A DNA stretch of 64,000 nt from Flavobacterium sp. UBA7680 (GTDB lineage: Bacteria; Bacteroidota; Bacteroidia; Flavobacteriales; Flavobacteriaceae), in the NCBI RefSeq assembly GCF_002482975.1, contig NZ_DLHA01000022.1, positions 1 through 64,000 on the forward strand. The letters are read 5' to 3'. The notes under the pieces are model-generated. The model was not told the DNA's origin. It was given only the letters and a program-made list of their open reading frames with translations, and searched no databases. Below, piece by piece: positions 36,779 to 47,300 of this stretch (positions are counted from its first letter, which is position 1; each line of letters opens with the position of its first letter). Made by a program: the position numbers and the translations under genes.

Positions 36779-37461
36779 AAAATTTCAAGATACTTTATAC
36801 CGAAGATGACGAAACGCTGGCGTTTTTGACCAAAGATAATTTGGAACAAAACAATTATGAAGTGGTTCATTGTACGAATGGAAAATCTGGTTTGGAAACT
36901 TTCAAAAATGAAGATTTTGACGTTTGTATTTTTGATATTATGATGCCCAAAATGGATGGTTTTGAACTGGCAGAAGAAGTTCGGAAAATCGATACTGACG
37001 TTCCTATCATTTTTCTTTCGGCTAAAACTTTAAAAGAAGATCGTATAAAAGGACTTCGTCTTGGTGCCGATGATTATTTGGTAAAACCTTTCAGCATTGA
37101 GGAATTAATCTTGAAAATTGAAGTTTTCCTGAAACGTTCTCAAAAGAATAATAAAGTCGGAAAATCGGTTTATGAAATTGGAAAATATCAATTTGACACC
37201 AAAAATTTTATTCTTTTTAATGATGAAGAAAAAGTCGGACTTACACAACGTGAAGCCGAATTGCTAAAATTGTTTCTTGACAATAAAAATTTAGTTTTAA
37301 AAAGAGAGCAGATTTTAACTGCACTTTGGGGAACTGATGATTATTTTATGGGAAGAAGTCTTGATGTTTTTATTTCGCGCCTGCGTAAAATTTTATCGAA
37401 CGAAAAAGGCATTTCGATTGAAAACCTGCACGGAATTGGTTTTAGATTTTCTATAGCGTAA
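36775..37461 (+). CDS. OmpR/PhoB-type response regulator
   Basis: Cytoplasmic partner of the upstream kinase. The receiver domain has acidic residues at 11-12 (EDDE), the phosphorylated Asp54 in CIFDIMMPKMDG, Thr/Ser at LSAKT and a Lys in VKPFS. The winged-helix DNA-binding domain includes LTQREAELLKLFLDN and a recognition region RSLDVFISRLRKIL. The 4-base overlap with the kinase gene implies translational coupling. No target genes are obvious from neighbours. Confidence 0.96.
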   Translation: MKNFKILYTEDDETLAFLTKDNLEQNNYEVVHCTNGKSGLETFKNEDFDVCIFDIMMPKMDGFELAEEVRKIDTDVPIIFLSAKTLKEDRIKGLRLGADDYLVKPFSIEELILKIEVFLKRSQKNNKVGKSVYEIGKYQFDTKNFILFNDEEKVGLTQREAELLKLFLDNKNLVLKREQILTALWGTDDYFMGRSLDVFISRLRKILSNEKGISIENLHGIGFRFSIA

Positions 37462-37568
37462 TTGTAAAGTGTATTCTTTCAAATAATCACAATTCTGTTA
37501 AAAATAAAGAATAATCTGTAAATAGATTTTGAAAAATCTTTGTATTTTTAAGTTCTAATTTTCCAGAT

Positions 37569-38333
37569 ATGAAAATACATCATTTGCGAAATGCCACATT
37601 GGTTATTGAGACAGAAAAGCATGTTATTCTTGTAGATCCGATGTTAGGAAAGAGAAAAACAATTGCTCCTTTTACTATTTTTCGTTACAATCCAAAACGC
37701 AATCCTCTAGTGGCTCTGCCTAAAAACAGCAGGGAAATTTTGAGCAATGTAACTCATTGTTTAATTACGCATTTACACCCAGATCATATTGATAAGGCCG
37801 GAGAAGTATTTTTAAGAAGAAAAAGCATTCCTGTAATCTGCAGTGCAAAAGATGAAAAGACTCTTTTACAAAGAGGTCTTAATATTGTACAGACTTTAAA
37901 TTATTGGGAACCTCAGCCTTTTTTAGATGGAAGAATTATTGGAATCCCCGCTCTTCATGGTTACGGTTGGATTGCAAAATTGATGGGAAATGTAATGGGA
38001 TTTTACATTGAACTTGCAAACGAAAAATCGGTTTATATAAGTTCTGATACTATTTTTACAGATGATGTCCAAAAAGCATTAATCGAACTCAAACCCGATA
38101 TCGCAACGGTTGCCTGCGGAACTGCCAGACTGGATATTGGACAGCCTTTATTGATGCGGATGAATGATATTTTGAAGTTTACAGCACTTGCACCCGGAAA
38201 AGTTTTTGCCAACCATCTTGAGGCTTTAAATCACTGCCCAACAACTCGTGAAGAATTAAGAAAGGCATTGACTGAGAATAATCTTTTGTCTAAAGTTGCT
38301 ATTCCGAGTGACGGAACTAGTGTAGATTATTGA
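37569..38333 (+). CDS. Metallo-beta-lactamase-fold hydrolase (UlaG-like)
   Basis: A cytoplasmic protein of the metallo-beta-lactamase fold, UlaG/L-ascorbate-6-P lactonase-like. Signatures are the TLVIETEKHVILVDPML start, the metal site THLHPDHIDKAG and YISSDTIFTDDV, followed by HLEAL and NHCPTTREEL late in the chain. It lacks a signal peptide. The substrate is unknown, and this group is often misannotated as Zn-dependent hydrolase. It stands alone between the two-component system and a small membrane-protein gene. Confidence 0.9.
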   Translation: MKIHHLRNATLVIETEKHVILVDPMLGKRKTIAPFTIFRYNPKRNPLVALPKNSREILSNVTHCLITHLHPDHIDKAGEVFLRRKSIPVICSAKDEKTLLQRGLNIVQTLNYWEPQPFLDGRIIGIPALHGYGWIAKLMGNVMGFYIELANEKSVYISSDTIFTDDVQKALIELKPDIATVACGTARLDIGQPLLMRMNDILKFTALAPGKVFANHLEALNHCPTTREELRKALTENNLLSKVAIPSDGTSVDY

Positions 38334-38432
38334 TCTTAAATACATTCTATTTTTACTGAAAAATAGTTTCGTTTTGCTATTTCCCGTTTCGGTATTAATA
38401 CTATATTTGGCTCTTAATCCAACCAAAAACAG

Positions 38433-38957
38433 ATGAATAATTTCTTAAGGAAAATAAAATTAGTTAAAGATATTACAATACAATTACCTGTTTCAAAAAT
38501 AGATTTTATTCAAAAATTTAGAAACAATGTTGATGAATCTGATTTGGGTTACGTTCCTTTTGAAGTTTTTCAATCCAGTAGAAATGAATACAAAGGTAAT
38601 ATTGAAAATAATTCGTTTGATTTGAAAAGGAGAAAACGATTATTTGATACTGGTTATTCTTTTGCAAAAGTAAACGGAAATTTAATTCAGGAAAATGATA
38701 AGTTAGTTATTGATGCTGAAATTATTGGTTTCAGAAAAAGAATGATTATCTTTTTTGCCTTTATAGTTTTTTTCTATCTCATCGCTTTTACTGGAATGAT
38801 ATTAACTGGCGATAATGTTTCTCTTATTTTTTTGCCGTTTTTACTTTTTCATATGTCAATTATGTTAGGTATTCCTTACTTTGTAATTAGAAGAAGTGTT
38901 AACAGAATGGCCTACAATTTAGAAAGAGATTTTCATTATTGGGTAACAAAAAACTAA
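38433..38957 (+). CDS. Hypothetical membrane protein
   Basis: I do not recognise a family. A soluble region of about 100 residues (VSKIDFIQKFRNNVDESDLG) is followed by two close membrane helices (about residues 106-127 and 131-153). A basic-aromatic end (RRSVNRMAYNLERDFHYW) follows. The topology suggests an inner-membrane protein with both ends in the cytoplasm. It converges with the broken radical SAM gene 13 bp downstream. Confidence 0.8.
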   Translation: MNNFLRKIKLVKDITIQLPVSKIDFIQKFRNNVDESDLGYVPFEVFQSSRNEYKGNIENNSFDLKRRKRLFDTGYSFAKVNGNLIQENDKLVIDAEIIGFRKRMIIFFAFIVFFYLIAFTGMILTGDNVSLIFLPFLLFHMSIMLGIPYFVIRRSVNRMAYNLERDFHYWVTKN

Positions 38958-38970
38958 TTCAACTTTCTTA

Positions 38971-39405
38971 TTATAAAACCAGTAACCCAAACTCTCGCAA
39001 AGTATTGATTGGTTTCGAATACCAAAATAATTCAAAATCTTCTAATGAAGTTTCGAAATCATTTTTAACTTCCTGAAAAGTATAATTTTTGGTATTCGAA
39101 ATTGATATTTTTGTTAAGATATCAATTAACCATTCGCCTTCTTCTTTACTGGTTTGAATGGTAAAGCTTTCTTTTTTATCATGAAAAGTTGACGACATCA
39201 TTTCCCAGCTTCTTCCTTTTTTTGATTTGGTGAAGATTTCTGCCGAAGGTTTTCCACCAAGCCAAACTACTTTTGCATTTGGTTTTGTGTTGAAATCGTT
39301 TTGTTCTTCTAGCGCATTAAAAATAAAATCGGGATGAATTTTTGTTTTCGGAATTTTGAAATCGAACCAATCTTGCAGTTCATAGTCAAAACAGATTCCG
39401 TGCAT
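38971..39405 (-). CDS. C-terminal fragment of the broken radical SAM gene
   Basis: This 144-residue open frame, opening with MHGICFDYELQDWFDFKIPK, has no signal or recognisable domain of its own. Back-translating the preceding DNA in the other frames gives SFGLKKSL and TFANNDIEYTDSTGINHD, so the frame continues an upstream protein. I interpret it as the end of the B12-binding radical SAM gene, separated from it by frameshifts near 39412, 39510 and 39572. Its methionine is probably internal. It may not be translated on its own. Confidence 0.7.
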   Translation of the reverse strand: MHGICFDYELQDWFDFKIPKTKIHPDFIFNALEEQNDFNTKPNAKVVWLGGKPSAEIFTKSKKGRSWEMMSSTFHDKKESFTIQTSKEEGEWLIDILTKISISNTKNYTFQEVKNDFETSLEDFELFWYSKPINTLREFGLLVL

Positions 39406-39559
39406 AAAATTGAAAGAGAGATTTCTTTAATCCGAAGCTGAATTTATCGTGATTGATTCCAGTTGAATCGGTATATTCAATATCGTTGTTGGCAAAAGTT
39501 CCTATTAGATTCTGTCTTTCTTAGTCACGCCAAATTGCTCTGGATATAATCCAACCGGA

Positions 39560-41191
39560 CTATGAGCCGTCAATGGCAAACTGATGCCAAAATCCTGATT
39601 GTAAAACTCCTGCTTCAAACAACTGACGAACCATTTCAAGACTGTCAATTGTTTCCTGAATGGTTTGCGTAGGATATCCATACATTAAATACGCATGAAC
39701 CATAATTCCTGCTTCGGTAAAATTGCGGGTTACTTTTGCGACTTGTTCTACCGTTACACCTTTGTCAATTAATTTCAATAATCTATCTGAAGCTACTTCT
39801 AAACCTCCTGAAACAGCAATACAGCCGGAAGCTTTTAGCAATAAACATAAATCTTTAGAAAAGCTTTTTTCAAATCGAATATTTGTCCACCAGGTTACGG
39901 CTAGCTTTCGTTTTAAAATTTCGAGAGCTAAAGCTCGCATTAAAGCCGGTGGTGCAGCTTCATCAACAAAATGAAAACCGTTTTGACCCGTTTGCAGAAT
40001 CAATTCTTCCATTCGGTCACAAAGCAAACTTGCCGCAACGGGTTCGTAAACTTTTATATAATCTAGTGAAATATCACAAAAAGTGCATTTTCCCCAATAA
40101 CAGCCGTGAGCCATTGTGAGTTTATTCCAGCGTCCGTCGCTCCACATTCTATGCATTGGATTTACTATTTCGATAACCGAAATGTATTTATCCAAAGCAA
40201 GATCTGAATAATCAGGCGTTCCTACGTAAGCTTGTTTATAATCGTGTTTTAAAGAATTGTTTTTGTAGACAACTTCTCCATTTTCTAATAGAAATGTTCT
40301 TTTGAAACGCTTCTCGTCCCTCGACTCCGCTCGGGATGACAAATTTTCAACAAGTTCTTCTATCGGAACTTCTCCATCATCCAAAGTAATAAAATCGAAG
40401 AATTCAAAAACTCGTTTATCCGAAAGTGAACGTAATTCAGTATTTGGAAAACCGCCTCCCATCGAAATTTTAATTTCAGGATGATTTTGTTTAACCCATT
40501 GTGCAGATCTAAAAGCGCTATATAAATTACCCGGAAATGGAACAGAAATTAAAAATAATGTAGGTTTTACAGCTTCTATTTTTTCTTTTAAAATTGAAAT
40601 TAAAATCGAGTCGATGTAAGTTGGATATTGCTGTAAAGCATTGTATAATTCATCAAAAGAATTGGCGCTTCGACCTAAACGTTCAGCATATCGGCTGAAG
40701 CCAAAATTTTCGTCGACACATTCTACAATATAATCAGAAATATCTTCAAGATATAAAGTTGCTAAATGTTTTGCTTTATCCTGAGTTCCCATTGTTCCAA
40801 AGGCCCAATCGAGTTCTTCTAATTGTGCAAAACGAGAAGCTTCCGGCAGAAAATCTTCCTGGCAAATCTGCAAAGCCAAAGTTGGATTTTTCCCTTGTAA
40901 AAACTGAATTACAGGATCAATCGTTTTAATGTATTCATCCTGTAAAGCAAAAATACGTTTAGAGTTGTCTGAGATTTCATTTCCAACAACTTGAAACTTT
41001 GAACCTGAAACTTGAAACAAATCATGTAATCCTTTCTTCGAAAACAATTCTAAAATCACATCAATTCCCAAATCTGCCTGAACCGATTCGATATTTTTTG
41101 TATTCAGAAAACCTTTTATATACGCCGTCGCCGGATACGGAGTATTCAGTTGTGTAAATGGCGGTGTAATTACAAAAAGTTTCGTTTTCAA
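39560..41191 (-). CDS. B12-binding radical SAM protein, N-terminal part (frameshifted)
   Basis: This open frame covers the cobalamin-binding-like N-terminal region (LFVITPPFTQLNTPYPATAY) with FLISVPFPGNLYSAFRSAQW and SMGGGFPN. The radical SAM core has GCYWGKCTFCDISLDY, a C-x4-C-x2-C cluster spacing seen in this group. EVASDRLLKLIDKGVT is a later core motif. The frame ends abruptly at HQFAIDGS, where homologous sequence continues in another frame. It also contains two in-frame repeat-like inserts (listed separately). Function is unknown; a precursor-modifying or methyltransferase role is only a family-level guess. Confidence 0.85.
   Translation of the reverse strand: MKTKLFVITPPFTQLNTPYPATAYIKGFLNTKNIESVQADLGIDVILELFSKKGLHDLFQVSGSKFQVVGNEISDNSKRIFALQDEYIKTIDPVIQFLQGKNPTLALQICQEDFLPEASRFAQLEELDWAFGTMGTQDKAKHLATLYLEDISDYIVECVDENFGFSRYAERLGRSANSFDELYNALQQYPTYIDSILISILKEKIEAVKPTLFLISVPFPGNLYSAFRSAQWVKQNHPEIKISMGGGFPNTELRSLSDKRVFEFFDFITLDDGEVPIEELVENLSSRAESRDEKRFKRTFLLENGEVVYKNNSLKHDYKQAYVGTPDYSDLALDKYISVIEIVNPMHRMWSDGRWNKLTMAHGCYWGKCTFCDISLDYIKVYEPVAASLLCDRMEELILQTGQNGFHFVDEAAPPALMRALALEILKRKLAVTWWTNIRFEKSFSKDLCLLLKASGCIAVSGGLEVASDRLLKLIDKGVTVEQVAKVTRNFTEAGIMVHAYLMYGYPTQTIQETIDSLEMVRQLFEAGVLQSGFWHQFAIDGS
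40315..40340. repeat. Intergenic-type repeat inside the radical SAM coding region
   Basis: On the minus strand, the 26 bases start GTCATCCCGAGCGGAGTCGA and continue with a GGGACG end. The word resembles GCTTCGACTTCGCTCAGCCT at 31615-31633. It is read in frame as SSRAESRDE within ENLSSRAESRDEKRF, a basic patch between two strands or helices. Confidence 0.6.
40990..41019. repeat. Second intergenic-type repeat inside the radical SAM coding region
   Basis: TTGAAACTTTGAACCTGAAA with CTTGAAAC is a self-similar repeat of the CTTGAAACTTTGAACCTGAA kind. It is read in frame as FQVSGSKFQV in the segment DLFQVSGSKFQVVGNEISDN. The insert falls between conserved-looking stretches, so it probably joined the gene later. 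Confidence 0.55.
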
Positions 41192-41292
41192 AAGAATTTA
41201 TTTTTTGCAAAAATACGGGATATTTGGAATCATTTGACAAAAGAAATCAATCCTAATTATTTAACATAACTTCACCAAATATTTTAAGTTTT

Positions 41293-41318
41293 TTGGCATA
41301 GTTTTTTGGCTATATTTG
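41293..41318 (+). promoter_or_regulatory. Candidate promoter of the giant adhesin gene
   Basis: TTG at 41293-41295 precedes TATATTTG (41311-41318) by 15 bases. The -7 box lies 18 bp before the ATG at 41337, so the leader would be very short. Spacing is shorter than usual. Confidence 0.4.
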
Positions 41319-41336
41319 CCCACAAAATTGTACTAA

Positions 41337-44300
41337 ATGAAGCTTAGAACTTTACTCTTATTTATTGTTTTTATCAAATATTCTTGTGTTTTTACGCAAG
41401 AAATTAATCCGAATTCTTCTAACAAACATTTATTAGAAGATAAACACGGCCATCTAATTCAAAATTTGGAAGAACAAAAACAATTTTTGAAAATTAGGGA
41501 GGAAAGGATGAAAGCAGAAATCTTGGATTTAAAAAAAGTAATTCTAAATTCAAAAGATGTAAATTTGACTTCAAAAACTGCAGCTGCTCTTCAAGGGGTT
41601 GAAATGTGTACTAATGGAGGTTTTGAACAATATGAGACTGTAAATGGCAGCAGCTATCTTAAAAATTTTCTTTACACAATAGGTGACCCTCCGGGTCCAA
41701 CGCAATGCCAATCGATTAGTAATACTGCCGATTCCTATATCAATCGCTATAATCCTAATAATATGGATATTATGGCAACTACTGTTTCTGCCAATTTGGT
41801 TGATCCCTATATGGGAGATATTAAAGCATTTGATCAATATGCTCTTAAAATTAATTATGAGAATTCTTCTACCTATGGTTCTATTGTTCAGGGTAAAAGG
41901 TTTAAAACAAATAATGAAAATTATCTAAAATTTAACTACAAAGCAGTAATACAAAGTGTATACGACAATAGTCATACGGATAATCAAGCTTTTGTAAAAG
42001 CACGAATTTTAGATAAAAATAAGAAAGTTATTAGTGAATTTTGTTTGGTAGGAGATGAAAAAAATTGCATTTTCAGCAAGGTTCCAAGTCAATATTCTGA
42101 TTTTGTTACTCTATACACTACCAATTGGCAATCAGGAATATTGGACATTTCTTCAATTCCAAACAATGAAGAATTTACCGTTGAATTCATGGCTTCAAGG
42201 TGTGGATTGGGTGGTCATTTTGGATATATGTATGTTGATGATGTTTGTATCTTACATTCTGCAGAAAATTTGCAAGGTTCTATAGAACTTGATCCTTTAA
42301 ATAAAGTTTGTCCAACTTTACCAATTTCAGTTTGCGGTAATTATACGATTCCTAATTCTGGAGGAATTTCTGCATCAGTAAAAAAAATCACTTTAAATGT
42401 TTACAACATTAATAATGTATCTGTTTATAGTACATCAACTACTTCAAGCTTAGACACGACAAATAAAAAGTTCTGTTTTACATTAAAATCCAGTGATTTT
42501 CCAAATATTACAAATACTAATTATAATGTAGGCGTACAAATAGACTATAACATTTCTGGAACTTCATGTTCAGGAACCACATTTGATTCTGCTACAGATC
42601 CTGACGCAAATCCTGGCTGGGATATTTCTTTTTTAAATTGTTCTTCAAGTTGTACTATTAATGTAACTACTGCCAAAATATCCCAATGTGATGCAAACCG
42701 TGACGGAACTGAAAATTTTAATTTATCTACATTAAATTCTTTAATTGTTCCTTCTACAACGGGTTTAAATTTTAGTTATTTCAAAAATTACAAAGAAGCA
42801 GAGTCCAACTTGAATGCTATCTCCAATTTTACAAGTTATCCAAGTTCAAGTACTTCTATTTTTGTTAGAGTGAGCAGAGATGCAACTTGCTACAAAATAA
42901 TTTCTGCCGATTTAGAGGTGAGAAACCCCACAGCTAATATTACAGGTATCTTAAATGTGTGTTCTGGAAGCACTGTGCTAACTTCTTCTCCAGGAGCTTC
43001 GTATTTATGGAGTACAGGAGGAACCACACAAAGTATTACGGTAACTTCGTTAGGAAGTTATTCTGTTACTGTCAAAGATTCTTTTGGATGCGCCAGCACT
43101 GCAAGTGTTACTATAGAGCCAAGTCAAACCGCCGTCTCTCCTATTTTGCAAATTACGCAGCCTTCTTGTTTTTCTACCACAGGAACAATAAAAGTAACTT
43201 CGCCAGCATCACAATATAGTTTTGATGATGGTGCAACTTGGCAGACAAGCAACACAAAAAGCAATTTATATCCTGGAATCTATTTAGTAAAAATAAAGAC
43301 CGTAAATGGATGTACTTCCTATTCTCAAAGTGTAACCATTACAGCGGCTTCTACTTTGTATCCAAATTACAGTTATACCAATCCTTTATTTTGCGGAGAT
43401 ACCGGCAGTATTACCATTATAACTCCAGCTGCATATTATAGCTTTGATGATGGTACAACTTGGGTAACTAATCCTACTGTTAATAATCTTTTACCGGCAA
43501 ATTATAAAATTCGCACCAAAGATTTACAAGGCTGTATTTCGTCGGCAAACAATGTACTTATTAGTAGTAATACGTTGGAAACTCCAACTTATACAATCGA
43601 ATTACCCGCTTGTAATGTAAAAGGAAGTATTACGATTCATACCCTTTCAGATTTTTACACTTTTGATGGAGGAACCACATGGGTTACAAATAACAAAATG
43701 AGCAATTTAGATGCGGGAAGCTATTCTTTAGGAATTAAAAATGCTTTAGGTTGTACTTCCTATTATACTTACGCATATTTAAATGATTTTACAAATTCAT
43801 ATCCTGAATATACAACAGAACAGCCTGTTTGCGGCACAGATGGCAGCATTACTATAACTACAGTGGCAGATTCCTATAGTTTTGATAATGGTGCAACTTG
43901 GACTAGTAATAATGTTAAAACTCTACCTTTTGGAAGTTATCAAATAAAAATTAAAAACAGTGCAGGATGTATAAGTGGTACATCTTATGTTTCTTTATAT
44001 CAACCTTATTTGAGTTCGCCAATTATTAGCTCGGAACAGCCAACTTGTGGTACAAATGGAAAAATCACTGTCAACTCATTATCTGATTTTTATAGTTTTG
44101 ACAATGGTGTAACTTGGACAACTCTAAATTCTAAGTCATTACCTCCTGGTATTTATACTATACTTATAAAAAATAAGCTTGGCTGTACCTCTTATCCAAA
44201 CTCTGTTTATTTAAGTAATCCATATATTGATATACCTGATTATACTGTAGTTCAACCGACTTGTACAACCTCTGGCAGCATTACAATAAATACAGCTGCT

Positions 44301-47300
44301 GGTTTCTATAGTTTTGATGGAGGTTACACTTGGGGAACTTCTCCTTCCTTGTCAAATCTTACTTCTTATGGATATTACAACATTGCAGTAAAAAACAGTT
44401 TAGGATGTGTTTCTAACTCTATAAGTGTTTCAATTAAAAGCGCAAATCTTCCTGATCCGGACTATACAGCTACCAATCCAAGTTGCGGAAATATTGGCAA
44501 TATTACATTCAACACTACTGCAGATTATTACAGTATTGATTATGGATCAACTTGGAGTACAAGTAATATTTTTAATAATTTAAGCCAGGGATCTTACTAT
44601 TTATTGATAAAAAAAGCTGATTGTATATCCAATGCCATCTACATCTATCTGGATTCTTTGAAGCTGGCACCGCCCAAAGCAACTATTGTTCAGCCAGGAT
44701 GTGGAACAAAAGGCAGTATTACCATTACTACTACCGGTAGTTCTTATAGTATAGATGGGAATAATTGGGTAACAAATCCTGTTTTTTCGAATCTCTCAGC
44801 AGGATATTATTACCCAATGATTAAGAATGCAAAAGGTTGTATCTCTAACTACAACTCGGTATCGCTTGAAGATTTTTATCTCCCAGCTCCTACTTTTAAA
44901 GCAACACAGCCTACTTGCGGTGTTGGAGGAAGTATAACTTTTACTTCAACTGAAGCACAATACAGTATCGATGGAGGCAGAACATGGAGTACTAATTCTG
45001 TATTTACTAATCTAAGTCCAAACAGTTATTATTTATCTGTAAAAAATACTTCTGGCTGCATATCTTACCCTTATAATACATCTGTCAGTCTGCAAGAATA
45101 TTATTTACCTAATCCCGATTTTACAATAATCCAGCCAAGTTGCGGCGTCAATGGAAACATTACTATTGCAACAGTTGCAAGTTCTTATAGTTTTGACTAT
45201 GGTAATACCTGGACAACAAACCCAGTTCTTTCAGGACTTACTTCTGGTTATTACAATATTATGATAAAAAATGCTGCGGGTTGTAAATCTAATGCTCTAT
45301 CAATATCCATTAATCCTTACTATCTTCCTAACCCAAACATAAAAATAGTACAGCCCAGCTGTGGAGATGGGGGAAGCATTACCGTTACAACTCCTGCGGA
45401 CAGTTATAGTTTTGATGGCGGTAACACTTGGACCAAAAATCCAATTTTATTAAATCCTGCAAGTTCGTCTTATAACGTTCTTATCAAAAACGCACTGGGT
45501 TGTATATCAAATTCACAATATGTGTACATAAATGCATATTATCTGCCTTCGCCAAATGTAAGTGCTATTCAACCCACATGTAGTACTCCTAGTGGAACTA
45601 TAATAGTAAATTCTACTGCAGACCAATATAGTTTTGATGGAGGATTAAATTGGACTACAAATCCTGTAAAGAAAAATTTAACTTACGGCTCATACAATGT
45701 ATTAATAAAAAACACTTTAGGCTGTACTTCTTCCGGCAATTATGTCTATATATATAATCCTCCTGCTATTCCTGCCGCACCCACTGTAAAGATAGTTCAA
45801 CCTTCTTCCTGTGGAGCCACTGATGGTAGTATCACCATAACAACATCGGCTATAAGTTATAGTTTCAATGACGGAAACAGCTGGACAACAAGTCCAACGA
45901 AAATAAATGTTGGTGCTGGTACCTATATTATTAAAATTAAAACAGATTCTTATAGTTGCGTATCATCAACAACTGTTGTCAATTTGAGCTCTGGTACTAC
46001 TATTGCGGCTCCAAATTTTACTACTATTCAGCCAAGTTGCAGCTCATCAAAAGGTTCTATTACTATTACAACAAATGCAGCAACTTACAGCTATGACAAC
46101 GGATTGACCTACGTTTTTTCTAATACAAAAACAGATCTTTCTCCGGGTACTTATTTCATAAAAATTAAAAATTCAACAGGTTGTGTTTCAGATGCTGCTC
46201 CAGTCACGATATCGCCATTATCGCCACTTTCGGCTCCTGTTTTTACAACAACTCAACCCACTTGCACCGATTTTACAGGATCAATTTCCATTAATACTGC
46301 AGCCGATTTTTATAGTTTTGATAACGGAATCACGTTTGGAACATCTAATACAAAATCTAATCTATCAGCAGGAACCTATAATTTAATCATTAAATACAAT
46401 TCGGGTTGTATTTCTCTCGCTGCACCTGTAACCATACAAGCTGCACCTGTTATTCCTGAAGCACCACAAGTTGTAGTTACAGACCCAACTGGCTGTAATT
46501 CGGCTACAGGCAGCATTATGGTTTCTACAGTTGCAAATCTATATAGTTTTGACGATGGCATTACCTGGAACACCAATAATACCAGCAGTTTATCTCCTGG
46601 AAATTATTCTGTCCGAATAAAATACACAAATGGTTGCCCATCTGCTGCATATAAAGCAACCATCAAAACAGCGCCAAATGCTCCTTCAATTCCAACTTTA
46701 AATGTTACCCAGCCTATTACTTGCAGTAATCCTTTTGGCTCAATTTTAATTACAAGTACAGCAGATCAATATAGTTTTGACAATGGTAAAAATTATTCAG
46801 CCAATCCAAATTCCGGAAATTTAATACCTGGGATCTATATGGTTCGTGTTAAAAATAGCAGTGGCTGCGAATCTGCTTCAATATCTACAACTATAAATCC
46901 TCCAACAGATTATCCAAGCAGTCCTACATTTACAACTACACAGCCCGATTGCAATAATCTTAAAGGCTCTATTACAATTACCAATACTGCATCAGAGTAT
47001 AGTTTCGATAATGGTGTTAGCTGGACTACAGTTGCAACTAAATCAAATCTTGACCCTACAACTTATTTTATCAAAATAAAAAATAATAAAGGCTGTGTTT
47101 CAAATGCAACTACAGTTACCATAACTCCTTTTACAAGTTTTACTCAAAAGCCTATTCTAAATAGTCCTCAAACTTTCTGTGTTGACAAAAATGCTACAGT
47201 AAACGATATCCAAATTACAGGACAAAATATAAAATGGTACAGTAACCTAACAGGAGGAACACTTGTGCCTACAACAACTGTAGCTCAGGATAAAGCAACA

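Larger units (their letters stand above)
38971..41191 (-). pseudogene. B12-binding radical SAM gene interrupted by three frameshifts
   Basis: Reading the minus strand across 39400-39580 with three single-base corrections restores one continuous protein of about 739 residues. Near 39572 the extra T in GCCATTGACG must be dropped, giving FAMTAHSPVGLYPEQFGV. Near 39510 a base is missing in GACAGAATCTAATAGG, giving DRNLIGTFANNDIEY. At 39412 the extra C in CTCTTTCAATTTT must be dropped, giving KKSLFNFMHGICFDY. The interrupted protein looks well conserved, so either very recent mutations or local sequence errors are possible. The intact product would be a cobalamin-binding radical SAM enzyme of unknown substrate. 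Confidence 0.7.

Noticed and set aside
41571..41837. 88-codon minus-strand frame in the adhesin gene
   Set aside because: Antisense to the coding strand with no start signal or composition of a real gene.
43146..47153. Regular repeat spacing that could suggest a CRISPR array
   Set aside because: Units are about 222 bp, code for protein in one frame and have no short identical repeats with unique spacers.
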